Shown here: positions 1-8,821 of the stretch, piece by piece
How the letters are laid out: the number at the start of each line of letters is the position of its first letter
Position numbering within the stretch: the stretch's first letter is position 1
Assembly (NCBI RefSeq): GCF_018449515.1
Contig: NZ_JAAVUQ010000008.1
Span: 62,001-126,000 of the forward strand
Origin: Caballeronia sp. dw_19
GTDB taxonomy: Bacteria; Pseudomonadota; Gammaproteobacteria; Burkholderiales; Burkholderiaceae
DNA: 64,000 nt
Reading direction: 5' to 3'
Program-made: the position numbers and the translations under genes
The notes under the pieces: model-generated
What the model was told of the DNA's origin: nothing
The model's database searches: none
What the model saw: the letters and a program-made list of their open reading frames with translations, nothing else

Positions 1-498
1 GTGCAGGACGCGCCGGGGCGCGGACTTCTTGTCACCCCGCTCGATCCCACCTGGATCGCCCATCTCTATGAAATCCGCGGCGCGCTCGATTCCCTCGCCG
101 CGGGTCTTGCGGCGCAACGCGGCGCGAGACTCGATAAAGCGTTGATCACGCAAGGCCGCCGCGCGTCGAAGGGCGACGACGTGAAAGCCATGATCGACAC
201 AGACTGGGCTTTTCATTCCGCCATCTACCTCGCATCGGGCAATCCGTTGATTGCGGAAACCGCGCATCTTCATTGGGTTCATCTGCGACGTGTGATGGGC
301 GCCGTGCTGCAATCGTCGGCTCAACGCAAATCCATCTGGGATGAACACGCGGCGATTGCCGAGGCCATCGCCGCAGGCGACGCACACCGTGCCTCGGAAC
401 TCACCGACCTCCACACCAGCCGCGCTCGTGAGAACCTGGTACGACGGCTGGGTGAAGTGTTGGGCGAAGAACTCGAGGACGCGGCGCACTTGCGTTGA
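1..498 (+). CDS. GntR-family regulator, FCD domain (5' part outside window)
   Basis: Only the C-terminal part of a GntR/FCD transcriptional regulator is present. The first visible residues (QDAPGRGLLV) look like the end of the winged helix, so the in-frame GTG at base 1 is probably an internal valine codon and the DNA-binding domain lies left of the window. The remaining ~150 residues form the all-helical FCD ligand domain: LYEIRGALDSLAA, then DWAFHSAIYLASGNPLI, a WDEHAAIAEAIAAGD segment and a closing helix. In this family the Asp and His residues of such segments hold a metal that helps bind an organic acid. It points toward the convergent transporter gene that follows and may regulate that transporter-aldolase operon; that link is inference from position only. 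Confidence 0.85.
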   Translation: MQDAPGRGLLVTPLDPTWIAHLYEIRGALDSLAAGLAAQRGARLDKALITQGRRASKGDDVKAMIDTDWAFHSAIYLASGNPLIAETAHLHWVHLRRVMGAVLQSSAQRKSIWDEHAAIAEAIAAGDAHRASELTDLHTSRARENLVRRLGEVLGEELEDAAHLR

Positions 499-508
499 AC
501 AACCCGTT

Positions 509-1870
509 TTAAGCCCGTGTCTGCGCGCCACTTTCGATCACGTGTTCCATGTTCTTCAACGCTTCGCGCTTGCGGCTGTTCACGAGTTTGGCGGGCACTG
601 TGAACACGAGCGCGCTGCCAATGATCAAGCTCACCGCGAGCCCCAACACGCCGTTTCCTGTTGATCCCGTCGCGGTCTGGATCAACCCGATCACATAGGG
701 GCTGACCACACCCGAGATGCTGCCTACCGAGTTGGCAACAGCCAGCCCGGCCGCTGCGGCCGCACCGCCCAGAATGGCTGGCGGCAGGACCCAGAACTGC
801 GAGATCGTGGTCATCACACCCATCGTGCCGACGGTCAGTGCAATCATTGCAATCGGCGTGGAATGCGCATAAGAGACGCTGAAATACAGCCCCAACGCTC
901 CCACAATACCCGGCAACGCAAGGTGCCAGCGGCGCTCGCCGCGAGCATCCGAACTGTGGCTGACGAGCAGCATGGTGACGGCCGCCGCGGCATAGGGAAT
1001 GGCACTCAGCAGGCCGATGTCCAGCGGATCGGCCACGCCACTCGCCTTGATCAGCGTAGGTAGCCAGAAGCTCACGCCGTAGAGGCCCATCGTGAAGAAG
1101 AAATAGATCAGGCTGAGCAGCAAGACCTTCGGATGCAGCAGACCATCCTTCACGGAATGCAGCACGTGCGCCGAACGTTCCTCAATCAATGCGCTTTCAA
1201 GGAAGGCTCGCTGTGGTACGGAGAGCCACTTGGCATCGCTGACTTTGTCGTCGAGATAGACCAGCGCGATCAGCCCGAGAATCGCCGTCGGAATGCCTTC
1301 GAGCACGAACAGCCATTGCCATCCGGCAAGCCCATGCGCGCCGCCCATGTGGTTCATGATCCAGCCGGACAGCGGACCGCCGACTACTCCCGACATGGGG
1401 ATACCGGTCATGAACAACGCCGTCACCTTGCTGCGTCGTGACGAGGGGAACCAGTACGTGAGATAGAACAGGATTGCTGGAATGAAACCCGCTTCCGCCA
1501 CGCCGAGCAGGAAGCGCACGATGTAGAAACTCGTTGGCGTGGTGACGAACATCATGCCGGCAGAGATGATGCCCCACGTGATCATGATCCGCGCGATCCA
1601 GCGCCGGGCGCCCACTTTCAACAACAGCAAGTTGCTGGGCACTTCGAACAACAGGTAGCCGACGAAGAACACGCCCGCGCCTGCGCCATAGACGGCATCG
1701 CTGAAATTGAGGTCCTTGAGCATTTGCAGCTTGGCAAACGCCACGTTGATGCGGTCCAGATAAGCGCACAAATAACATAGGAACAGGAACGGTAATAGTC
1801 GCCACGTAATCCTGGAAAACGTGGACGCTTCGTCGCGTTTGCTGAATGCGGCCGGACTAGCTGGATTCAT
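509..1870 (-). CDS. MFS transporter, anion:cation symporter type
   Basis: A 453-residue major facilitator with about 12 hydrophobic segments, the usual length for the ACS branch (phthalate, tartrate, hydroxyphenylacetate and hexuronate carriers). Typical features are YLDRINVAFAK in helix 1, GYLLFEVPSNLLLLKVGARRW after helix 2 and RFLLGVAEAGFIPAILFYLTYWFP in helices 3-4. The ATG is preceded by AGGAGAC. It is likely an inner-membrane proton symporter for an organic anion. The class II aldolase gene lies 119 bp upstream on the same strand, so the two probably form an aldolase-transporter operon in which the imported acid or its product is the aldolase substrate. The exact substrate cannot be read from the sequence. 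Confidence 0.9.
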   Translation of the reverse strand: MNPASPAAFSKRDEASTFSRITWRLLPFLFLCYLCAYLDRINVAFAKLQMLKDLNFSDAVYGAGAGVFFVGYLLFEVPSNLLLLKVGARRWIARIMITWGIISAGMMFVTTPTSFYIVRFLLGVAEAGFIPAILFYLTYWFPSSRRSKVTALFMTGIPMSGVVGGPLSGWIMNHMGGAHGLAGWQWLFVLEGIPTAILGLIALVYLDDKVSDAKWLSVPQRAFLESALIEERSAHVLHSVKDGLLHPKVLLLSLIYFFFTMGLYGVSFWLPTLIKASGVADPLDIGLLSAIPYAAAAVTMLLVSHSSDARGERRWHLALPGIVGALGLYFSVSYAHSTPIAMIALTVGTMGVMTTISQFWVLPPAILGGAAAAAGLAVANSVGSISGVVSPYVIGLIQTATGSTGNGVLGLAVSLIIGSALVFTVPAKLVNSRKREALKNMEHVIESGAQTRA

Positions 1871-1989
1871 GTCTTGTCTCCTGGGGACGGATAAAACGGG
1901 ACGCCAGCCCTCTCTTGACGGTGGCTGTGTCGTCCCTGCCTAAAGCGATACGGGCTGCATGAACTACGTTTAAAGCATGGCGCGATCAA

Positions 1990-2841
1990 TCAGTCGAACA
2001 TGTCGGGCTGCTTGGCGATGAGGTCATTCCAGATCGTCTGGAAATGCAGCCAGCCGATGTATTCGCTACCCACATGCTCGCGGCTATAGCGGGCGCGTTC
2101 CGGCGTGACGAGCCTCGGCGCAACGCCGGTTGCATCGATCAACAATTGCTGCTGGCAGCACCGTTCCAGCGCAATAAACCAGAACGCGGCGGACTCTATG
2201 CTGTGACGGCTCGCCGTCAGCAACCCGTGATTCTGGTGAATGGCCGCTTTCACGCCCTTGAATGCGTTCGCGACTTTGTGACCCGCCTTCACTTCGACCG
2301 CGACCTGACCGGCTTCGTCGCCGATCACCACGTGGTCTTCGAAAAATGCAGCGGCATCCTGCGTAATCGGCTCGAGCTTTTTGCCGAGCGCCGCGAACGC
2401 GGTGCCATATACCGTGTGCGCATGGCACATCGCCACAATGTCCTGATGCATTTCGTGAACGGCTGCGTGCAACACGAAACCCGCCCGATTGATCGCATGA
2501 TTGCCTTCGACCACACGCCCTTCGTGATCCGCGCAAATCAGGTTCGACACTTTCACTTGCGAGAAGTGAATGGCCATCGGATTCGTCCAATACAAGCCGG
2601 GGTCTTCGGGATCGCGCACGGTCAGGTGACCGGCAAAGCCGTAATCGAAGCCCTGTTGCGCGAACGCCCTGCATGCTCCGACCAGGCGTTCCTTCAAGTG
2701 CTGCCGTTGCGCCGCCGCGTTCGCGAACGTGGGCAACTCCGGGAAGATCAGCTCTTCCTGCTCCGGCTGATAGATCGATACCTTGCCCTCCTTCACCAGC
2801 TTTTCCGGCGCGTCGGGACGCGCTTCCATGACAGCTGCCAT
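1990..2841 (-). CDS. Class II aldolase/adducin-family protein
   Basis: A 283-residue protein of the class II (zinc) aldolase/adducin fold. The metal-binding histidines are visible as CHAHT (H140, H142) and HQNHG (H205), and GHLTVRDP (about residues 71-78) matches the phosphate/substrate loop region of fuculose-phosphate aldolase relatives. The first ~40 residues are a polar extension seen in the longer bacterial members. ATG is preceded by AGGAGATAAAC. It is the first gene of an operon with the MFS carrier and is divergent from the LysR gene at 2989, which is the obvious candidate regulator. Members act as aldolases, decarboxylases or epimerases on sugar acids, so the reaction is not assigned. 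Confidence 0.88.
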   Translation of the reverse strand: MAAVMEARPDAPEKLVKEGKVSIYQPEQEELIFPELPTFANAAAQRQHLKERLVGACRAFAQQGFDYGFAGHLTVRDPEDPGLYWTNPMAIHFSQVKVSNLICADHEGRVVEGNHAINRAGFVLHAAVHEMHQDIVAMCHAHTVYGTAFAALGKKLEPITQDAAAFFEDHVVIGDEAGQVAVEVKAGHKVANAFKGVKAAIHQNHGLLTASRHSIESAAFWFIALERCCQQQLLIDATGVAPRLVTPERARYSREHVGSEYIGWLHFQTIWNDLIAKQPDMFD

Positions 2842-2924
2842 TTGTTTATCTCCTGTAGAACAAGTGGGATTGTTTTCAGGGCTTAATGGTCGTCCGCGTG
2901 ACCCTCATTGACAAACGATGACTG

Positions 2925-2940
2925 TTCATAGAAAGATGAA
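2925..2940. promoter_or_regulatory. Inverted repeat, possible LysR operator
   Basis: TTCAT-N6-ATGAA lies in the 147-bp gap between the divergent aldolase and LysR genes, 48 bp before the LysR start. Size and position suit a LysR-type operator, but short repeats of this kind also occur by chance. Confidence 0.35.
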
Positions 2941-2988
2941 CAGGATTCATGCATTGACGAAAAACATTCCAACGGAGACGGCACGCGC

Positions 2989-3906
2989 ATGCGACGGATA
3001 CCGAATTTCGTGCTGCTGCGCGCTTTCGAAGCGGCTGCACGACTCGAAAGCTTCACGCTGGCAGCGGAGGAATTGCATCTGTCGCAGTCCGCGATCAGTC
3101 ATCAGGTCAAGGAACTGGAGACGTATTTCGGCTTGCCTTTATTTCATCGACGCAACCGGCGCGTTGAAACCACGGCCGAAGGCAGAAGGCTTTTCGACAG
3201 CCTCGGGCGCGTATTCGATGTAATCGAGGCCGCGTGCAGCGAAGTCGCTTTATCGCCGCAGGCACAGGTATTGGCCGTTCATTGCGCACCGAGTCTTGCG
3301 GTGAAATGGCTCGGTCCGCGCCTGCCTAAATTCATGCAGGCACATCCCGACATCACGATCCGGCTGTCATCGGGCGCGGAGCCGATCGACCTTACGCGCG
3401 TGCATGAAGTCGATATCGCCATCTCTTACGGCATGGCGGTCGAGCGTCCCGGTCTGCACGTGTACCCGCTAGGCGCGGAGCGGATCGTGCCAATGTGCTC
3501 ACCCGCCATGTTGCGCGAAGGGGTTTCTCTCGAGCAACAGATTGTCGACTTCACGCTGATCGATTCGCAACTCAGCAGAGTGACCTGGCGAGACTGGTTC
3601 ACGCTGAACGGACTGGCGTTCCCGAACAAGCCTCGCCCTTCGTTTGATCGCGGAGCACTGGCCATATCGGCCGCGGTCGACGGCATGGGTATCGCGCTGG
3701 AAACCACGCGTCTCGCCGAACGGGAATTCGCGCGCGGGGAACTGATCGAGTTCGGCGAAGGACACTTCAAACCCTTCCTGCGCGAGACGCATTTCCTGTC
3801 GTACCGAACGAACGAACGCAACCTCGACAAGGTCAAGTTGTTCAGGCTCTGGCTCGCCGACATAGCGGGAATGACTGCACAGTGGCAAGCCGATACCGCG
3901 TTGTAA
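2989..3906 (+). CDS. LysR-family transcriptional regulator, GcvA-like
   Basis: A 305-residue LysR regulator of the GcvA-like branch. The N-terminal winged helix (residues ~6-65) reads FVLLRAFEAAARLESFTLAAEELHLSQ and SAISHQVKELE, and a linker helix and a two-lobed effector domain follow, with APSLAVKWLGPRLPKF at its start as in GcvA and AmpR relatives. An ATG 51 bp further upstream in another frame is a poorer choice; the start used gives the normal N-terminus. It is divergently transcribed from the aldolase-MFS operon and most likely controls it, with an acid intermediate as effector. The aconitase-family gene 85 bp downstream on the same strand is a second possible target. Confidence 0.92.
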   Translation: MRRIPNFVLLRAFEAAARLESFTLAAEELHLSQSAISHQVKELETYFGLPLFHRRNRRVETTAEGRRLFDSLGRVFDVIEAACSEVALSPQAQVLAVHCAPSLAVKWLGPRLPKFMQAHPDITIRLSSGAEPIDLTRVHEVDIAISYGMAVERPGLHVYPLGAERIVPMCSPAMLREGVSLEQQIVDFTLIDSQLSRVTWRDWFTLNGLAFPNKPRPSFDRGALAISAAVDGMGIALETTRLAEREFARGELIEFGEGHFKPFLRETHFLSYRTNERNLDKVKLFRLWLADIAGMTAQWQADTAL

Positions 3907-3955
3907 GCGGCTCTCGCCACGAATGTGGTTTCATTCCACGGCCTCATTCCTGATA

Positions 3956-3981
3956 TTGCATTTCTAAATATAAAAATGCAA
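3956..3981. promoter_or_regulatory. Palindromic operator candidate before the aconitase-family gene
   Basis: Perfect 8-bp arms TTGCATTT-N10-AAATGCAA end 10 bp before the ATG at 3992 in an A+T-rich stretch. A repressor bound here would overlap the start region of the aconitase-GntR transcript. The co-transcribed GntR/FCD regulator is the natural candidate protein. Confidence 0.5.
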
Positions 3982-3991
3982 AATAGGGCGC

Positions 3992-6637
3992 ATGGAAAAC
4001 ACCCGCAGTTTTATCTCTGATGCGCGGTTGACGACCGGTAACGCGTCTCTTCGTTTTGTCGACCTGCCGGGCATATTCGGGGAAACGCTCTACCGCCTAC
4101 CCGTCGTGCTGCGCCTGCTGCTCGAGAACGTGATTCGAAATATGAGTGGCGATGAGCGTCGGCTTGCGGTCGAGGGCATCGTTAACTGGCTGGAAAGTGG
4201 CACGAGCGAGGTTGAGATCGCTTTCCAGCCTGATCGCGTGCTGATGCACGACACGACCAGTACGCCGGCGCTGGTCGATATCGCCGCCATGCGCGACGCG
4301 CTGGCCGAAGCCGGGGCAGACCCGGGCGCGCTCAACCCCGTTCTTCCGGTCGACGCCTCGGTCGATCACTCCCTGGCAGTCGAGTATTTCGCCCGGCCTG
4401 ACGCCGCGCCAATGAATCTGCAACAGGAACTTCGCCGCAACGCGGAGCGCTACCGCTTCCTGCGCTGGGCATCGCGGGCATTGAGCGGAGTACGCATCCA
4501 TCCACCCGGCACCGGGATCATGCACACCATCAACCTGGAGCAACTGGCGACCGTCGTATCGGTCCAGGAACGCGACGGTGAGTCTTGGGCTGTCCCAGAC
4601 ACGCTGATCGGTACGGACAGCCACACGCCCATGATTAACGGCATTGGCGTGCTTGGTTGGGGCGTGGGCGGCCTCGAAGCGCAGACCGTGATGTTCGGCA
4701 TGCCGGTCATGCAGCGCATTCCGGACGTGGTGGGTGTGCGCCTGACGGGTGCGCTCAAGCCTGGGGCGCTTGCTACCGACCTGGCGCTGACGGTGACGCA
4801 ACGGCTGCGAGAGATTGGTGTTGCCGGCGAATTCGTCGAGTTTTTCGGTCCGGGCGTCGCCACGCTGACTGCTGGTGAACGCGCTGTCGTGGCGAACATG
4901 GCGCCAGAATATGGCGCTTCCACGGGCTTTTTCCCCGTCGACAACACCACGCTGGATTACTTGCGCGCGACCAACCGCAACGCCGCTGCGATTGCGCTCG
5001 TCGAAGTGTTCGCCAAGCGGGCAGGTCTGTGGTTCGATCCTTCTGCGCAGCCGGTTTTCACGCGCACCATCGAGATCGACCTGAACGCGATCGGCATGCA
5101 TGTCGCCGGTCCGCGGCGCCCCCAGGATCTGCTCGATTTCTCTGCCACATCGGCGGCACTCGAAACGTTAGCGTTCGTGCCTGAGGCCAATGTGCCCGGC
5201 ATGCCGAAGCACCCTGTCGCAATCGCTGCCATCACAAGTTGCACGAACACGTCGGACCCGGCCTTGCTCATCGCTGCCGGGCTCCTGGCCCGCAAAGCGC
5301 GCAAGCTGGGCCTGACAGTGCCGGGGTGGATCAAGGCTTCGCTTGGGCCCGGCTCGCCCGCAGCGGCGTTGTATCTGGAGCGCGCCGGGCTGATTGACGA
5401 TCTGTCGGCACTGGGTTTCGATATCGTAGGTTATGGCTGCACCACGTGCATCGGCAACTCGGGCCAGCTCACCGAACCCGTGAAAGCCGCGCTGGCAGCC
5501 AAGGCAATTTATCCGGTCGCCATGTTGTCCGGGAACCGGAATTTCCCTGGCCGCATTCATCCCGACCTGGATCTCGGCTTCGTCATGTCGCCGCCGCTGG
5601 TCGTTGCATTTGCGCTGTCGGGCGACGCGCAAGCTGATCTCAGCCGCGACCCTCTGCAGACCACACCGGACGGCACACCAGTCTTCCTGAGCGATCTATG
5701 GCCTACGCGAGAAGAGGTCGCGACGCTGCTTGAACAGGCGGCGGAACCGGCCGATTATCCGCGCGCGTTCGCGATCGCCAGCGCGAATCCCGCGTGGCAT
5801 GGCATTGATGCTCCTACCACCGCGCAGTTCCCGTGGGACCCGCGATCGAACGCGCTAAGGCGTCCGCCGTTCGCAGCCGTGACCGAAGGCACGCAGTTGG
5901 GAACGTACAGCGCCTACCCATTGCTCGTCCTCGGCGACGACATTACGACCGACCATATCTCGCCCGCCAGCGCCATCCCGAAGGACAGCTTCGTTGCGGA
6001 CTTCCTCGTTGCCCGTGGCGATGACCGCGACGACCTGAACGTCTTTGCATCGCGTCGCGGCAACTGGGAAGTCATGATCCGCGCGGCGTTCTATAACAAG
6101 TCGCTGGTCAACCTCCTGCAACCCGGCGCGCCGGTCGCCCATACGCTGCACGTTCCGAGCGGCGACATCAAGCCGATTCACGAAGTCGCCGCGCGGTATC
6201 GAGCGCAAGGCGATGCTGTCGTGCTCATCGCAGGCGAACGATACGGCACGGGTTCTTCCCGCGACTGGGCGGCAAAAGGCCAGCGCCTGCTTGGAATTCG
6301 CGCCGTGCTGGCGGCAAGCTTTGAACGGATTCACCGGTCGAACCTGATCGGCATGGGCATCTTGCCGCTTCGATGGCCAGCAGGTATCAACCCCGCCACG
6401 CTGAACATCCAGCCCGGTGACAAGGTGGAAGTGAACGCGCCGCCCGATACCCTCGCGCCGCGTTGCAGGGTCGATGTAAAGATCGTGAGGGCGGATGCAA
6501 GCGTCGAATCATTCGCCGTCACGGCTGCAGTCGAAACGCAACTGGAAGTCACATTACTGCGCTGTGGCGGCGTCATTCCGCTTATCTTGCAGAAGACCCT
6601 GGCGGCTCAAAGCGAAAAAGAGAAGCATGAACGATAG
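3992..6637 (+). CDS. Aconitase-family hydratase (AcnA-type, divergent)
   Basis: An 881-residue aconitase-superfamily enzyme with all four domains of the AcnA/IRP type. The three 4Fe-4S cysteines are present: C417 in ITSCTNTSDP and C483/C486 in GYGCTTCIGNSG. Other signatures are GTDSHTPMINGIGVLGWGVGG and the swivel-domain motif RYGTGSSRDWAAKG. It is about 20 residues shorter than AcnA of enteric bacteria and has many substitutions in the N-terminal third, so it is probably not the housekeeping aconitase but a catabolic paralogue acting on citrate, methylcitrate or a related tricarboxylate. It overlaps the following GntR/FCD gene by 11 bp, and a perfect inverted repeat lies just upstream. AcnD is an alternative, but the GxGVLGWGVGG region is AcnA-like. 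Confidence 0.85.
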   Translation: MENTRSFISDARLTTGNASLRFVDLPGIFGETLYRLPVVLRLLLENVIRNMSGDERRLAVEGIVNWLESGTSEVEIAFQPDRVLMHDTTSTPALVDIAAMRDALAEAGADPGALNPVLPVDASVDHSLAVEYFARPDAAPMNLQQELRRNAERYRFLRWASRALSGVRIHPPGTGIMHTINLEQLATVVSVQERDGESWAVPDTLIGTDSHTPMINGIGVLGWGVGGLEAQTVMFGMPVMQRIPDVVGVRLTGALKPGALATDLALTVTQRLREIGVAGEFVEFFGPGVATLTAGERAVVANMAPEYGASTGFFPVDNTTLDYLRATNRNAAAIALVEVFAKRAGLWFDPSAQPVFTRTIEIDLNAIGMHVAGPRRPQDLLDFSATSAALETLAFVPEANVPGMPKHPVAIAAITSCTNTSDPALLIAAGLLARKARKLGLTVPGWIKASLGPGSPAAALYLERAGLIDDLSALGFDIVGYGCTTCIGNSGQLTEPVKAALAAKAIYPVAMLSGNRNFPGRIHPDLDLGFVMSPPLVVAFALSGDAQADLSRDPLQTTPDGTPVFLSDLWPTREEVATLLEQAAEPADYPRAFAIASANPAWHGIDAPTTAQFPWDPRSNALRRPPFAAVTEGTQLGTYSAYPLLVLGDDITTDHISPASAIPKDSFVADFLVARGDDRDDLNVFASRRGNWEVMIRAAFYNKSLVNLLQPGAPVAHTLHVPSGDIKPIHEVAARYRAQGDAVVLIAGERYGTGSSRDWAAKGQRLLGIRAVLAASFERIHRSNLIGMGILPLRWPAGINPATLNIQPGDKVEVNAPPDTLAPRCRVDVKIVRADASVESFAVTAAVETQLEVTLLRCGGVIPLILQKTLAAQSEKEKHER

Positions 6638-7520
6638 ATCGATAGCCGCCCAAATCGTCGAGTGGATCAGGACAGAAGAGATGGAAATGGGCAGTCATCT
6701 GCCCGCGCAGAAGATAGCGGACCTTCTTCGGCTGTCCCGCTCGCCGGTCAACGAAGCCCTCTCGCTGCTGCATGAAAAGGGCGTGCTGAGCCGCGAGCGC
6801 AATCGCGGATTTTTCGTGGCAGACCTTGCGATTGAATGGGTGACGGAAACCGCCGGCGCGACCGGTTTGAGTGACCCGGACGCGGTCACGAACGCGTATT
6901 TCCGCATAGCCGATGACCGCCTGAAAAGTGCGTTGCCCGACGAGGTGTCGGAGCAAATGCTGAAGACCCGTTACGGCCTCACGGCGACGCAGCTCACGGC
7001 CGTTCTGGGACGCATCGCGCAGGAAGGCTGGGCCGAGCGCAAACCGGGATATGGATGGCAATTCTCGACCATGCTGACGACGCCCGACAGCTTGATGAAA
7101 TCGTACCGCTTGCGTCTGGCGCTCGAACCGGCGGCGCTTCTTGAGCCCGGTTACCGGCTGGAGCCCAAAGTGCTTGAGCGCTGCCGCGCGGCGGAACGGC
7201 ATCTGCTCGACGGCGGTATCGAGACGGACACAGCGGATCAGTTGCACGATCGCGGCGTCCGCTTTCACGAATCGCTGGTCGAGGCGTCCGGCAACGCGTT
7301 TTTTATCGACACGATCAAGCGCGTGAACCGCGTACGCCGACTGCTTTCATATAGATCGATGCAGCACCGCGGGCGGTACAAGAAACATTGCAAGCAGCAT
7401 CTGCATATCCTGGCGCTGCTTGAGAAGGAACGTAACGAAGAAGCCTCCGAGGCGCTGCGCGAACATCTTCAACACACGCTCGACGCACTTTCGCGCATCG
7501 GCGACATTCTCAAACCCTAG
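6627..7520 (+). CDS. GntR/FCD regulator with two winged-helix domains
   Basis: A 297-residue regulator. The start is the ATG at 6627, which overlaps the aconitase stop by 11 bp; a longer frame from 6495 would run inside the aconitase gene. Residues ~1-70 are a GntR winged helix (IAAQIVEWIRTEEME, LSRSPVNEALSLLHEKGVLSR). Residues ~85-150 look like a second, degenerate winged helix (LTATQLTAVLGRIAQEGW, ERKPGYGWQF), and ~155-290 an FCD domain with DRGVRFHESLVEASGN and EHLQHTLDAL. Most GntR/FCD proteins are about 220-240 residues with one winged helix, so the duplication explains the length. It is probably the autoregulated repressor of the aconitase operon, sensing a tricarboxylate; this is inference. 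Confidence 0.85.
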   Translation: MNDRSIAAQIVEWIRTEEMEMGSHLPAQKIADLLRLSRSPVNEALSLLHEKGVLSRERNRGFFVADLAIEWVTETAGATGLSDPDAVTNAYFRIADDRLKSALPDEVSEQMLKTRYGLTATQLTAVLGRIAQEGWAERKPGYGWQFSTMLTTPDSLMKSYRLRLALEPAALLEPGYRLEPKVLERCRAAERHLLDGGIETDTADQLHDRGVRFHESLVEASGNAFFIDTIKRVNRVRRLLSYRSMQHRGRYKKHCKQHLHILALLEKERNEEASEALREHLQHTLDALSRIGDILKP

Positions 7521-7557
7521 GTTCGGTTTACGCCAACCTTCCATTGCTCAAGACTCC

Positions 7558-8292
7558 ATGACAACCGACTCATCCGTGCTGTCCGCTTTCGCTCCCACCG
7601 GCACGCTGCGCGCGTCCATCAACCTGGGCAATCCGATTCTCGCCAACAAGGATGCCGTCACCGGCGAGCCGGCCGGTGTTTCTATCGACCTGGCGAGGGA
7701 ACTCGGCAAGCGGCTGGGTCTGTCCGTGGATCTCGTGGTCTTCGATACCGCCGGAAAATCGGTTGAAGCAGTCAGCGACGAACGCGCGGATATCGGGTTC
7801 TTTGCAATCGATCCGGCGCGAGGAGCAAGCATTGCGTTCACTGCGCCGTATGTGCTGATCGAAGGTTTTTATATGGTCCGCAGCGACTCTGCAATACAGC
7901 ACAACAGCGAGGTCGATAGCGCCAATACGCGCGTCGCGGTCGGTAAAGGCAGCGCTTATGATCTGTTTCTATCGCGGGAACTGAAGCACGCACAGATCGT
8001 TCGTGCGCCTTCGTCGCCCACCGTGGTACAGACGTTTCTCGAACAGGAGCTGGAGGTCGCAGCAGGCGTAAAACAACAACTCGAAAGCGATGCCGCCAGA
8101 ACGCCGGGCCTTCGATTGCTCGATCAACGCTTCATGGTGATCCAGCAAGCAATGGGGTTGCCGAAGAGCCGTGGTAATGCCGCGGCTGACTATCTCCGGC
8201 GTTTCGTGGAAGAGATGAAAGTCTCGGGCTTCGTTGCGGACTCGTTGCAGCGGCACAAGATCAACGGTGCATCGGTGGCACCCGCGTCCTGA
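7558..8292 (+). CDS. Solute-binding protein family 3-like protein without signal peptide
   Basis: A 244-residue protein with the bacterial extracellular solute-binding family 3 fold: GTLRASINLGNPILA, SIDLARELGKRLGLSVDLVVFDTAGK, ERADIGFFAIDPARG and FTAPYVLIEG follow the order of amino-acid-binding proteins. From the ATG at 7558 there is no hydrophobic signal segment, and in-frame sequence upstream is basic and not signal-like. It would therefore stay in the cytoplasm, or be exported by an unusual route. It begins 37 bp after the GntR gene and may share its transcript. Possible roles are a cytoplasmic ligand sensor or a cyclohexadienyl-dehydratase-like enzyme, a known reuse of this fold. No permease of the matching type is adjacent. 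Confidence 0.75.
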   Translation: MTTDSSVLSAFAPTGTLRASINLGNPILANKDAVTGEPAGVSIDLARELGKRLGLSVDLVVFDTAGKSVEAVSDERADIGFFAIDPARGASIAFTAPYVLIEGFYMVRSDSAIQHNSEVDSANTRVAVGKGSAYDLFLSRELKHAQIVRAPSSPTVVQTFLEQELEVAAGVKQQLESDAARTPGLRLLDQRFMVIQQAMGLPKSRGNAAADYLRRFVEEMKVSGFVADSLQRHKINGASVAPAS

Positions 8293-8439
8293 TCATGTGC
8301 GTGTGGCTGTCCACGCATCAACGCGGCCAAGCACGCGAAGATATGGCGATTCAATCACGCGCATGCACCTCTCAACAAAGCCACAGCCGAACGCGCCCAA
8401 CGCGATAAGTTTTCCTTTCACGGAATATCATGGTTGCAG

Positions 8440-8472
8440 TTGACGATTAAAAAATTGGTCAATTATTTAATC
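8440..8472 (+). promoter_or_regulatory. Promoter with overlapping inverted repeat
   Basis: TTGACG (8440) and TTATTT (8463) are spaced 17 bp apart in an A+T-rich patch. The arms GATTAAA (8445-8451) and TTTAATC (8466-8472) form a perfect inverted repeat across the spacer and -10 box, suggesting a repressor site on the promoter of the ABC importer operon. Confidence 0.45.
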
Positions 8473-8535
8473 TGGCTTCCTAACTTATTATTCAATCCCC
8501 TTCCCGGCTGAGCACGGCATCTGATAGGGGCAACA

Positions 8536-8664
8536 ATGCCGCAATCCTATGTCGAAAAAATTTCGAAAGAAAGAACACTTCTGACGATCATGATCTGCAT
8601 GCCCGATACCCTGTTTTCCCTTGCTGCACGATCACTCTCGCCCAACGTCAAGACACATCAATAA
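8536..8664 (+). CDS. Possible 42-residue leader ORF
   Basis: An ATG at 8536 is preceded by TAGGGG at a normal distance and opens 42 codons ending in TAA. It lies between the predicted promoter and the binding-protein gene, so it could be a translated leader. The predicted peptide is mildly hydrophobic in its middle (LLTIMICM) and resembles nothing I know. It may equally be a chance frame. Confidence 0.25.
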   Translation: MPQSYVEKISKERTLLTIMICMPDTLFSLAARSLSPNVKTHQ

Positions 8665-8821
8665 ACGCGTGTCTAGTGCTGTTTTCCCGGGCGATCCGAA
8701 TATCGGCCGCCGATCGGCAGGACTGCTCTTCCCAACGCGAATATGAGCTTCTACGATCGCTTCCTATCCATTCATCGCATGGTTGTAGCGTTGTGCAATC
8801 CCCTTCCCGAAGGACTTTTTG

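Larger units (their letters stand above)
8293..8821. other. 529-bp intergenic leader of the peptide-type ABC operon
   Basis: This gap separates the family 3-like gene from the peptide transporter operon. It holds a plausible sigma-70 promoter with an overlapping inverted repeat (8440-8472) and a 42-codon ORF with a ribosome site (8536-8664). The part from 8665 to 8807 shows no coding or structured signal to me; AAGGAC at 8809 serves the binding-protein gene. Confidence 0.6.

Noticed and set aside
4097..5101. 334-codon open frame on the minus strand inside the aconitase-family gene
   Set aside because: It is antisense to a well-supported enzyme, has no ribosome site and resembles no protein; long reverse frames are expected at this G+C content.
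3992..6637. Assignment as AcnD, partner of the PrpF gene at 28074
   Set aside because: The SHTPMINGIGVLGWGVGG region is AcnA-like, no prp genes flank it and prpF is 21 kb away.
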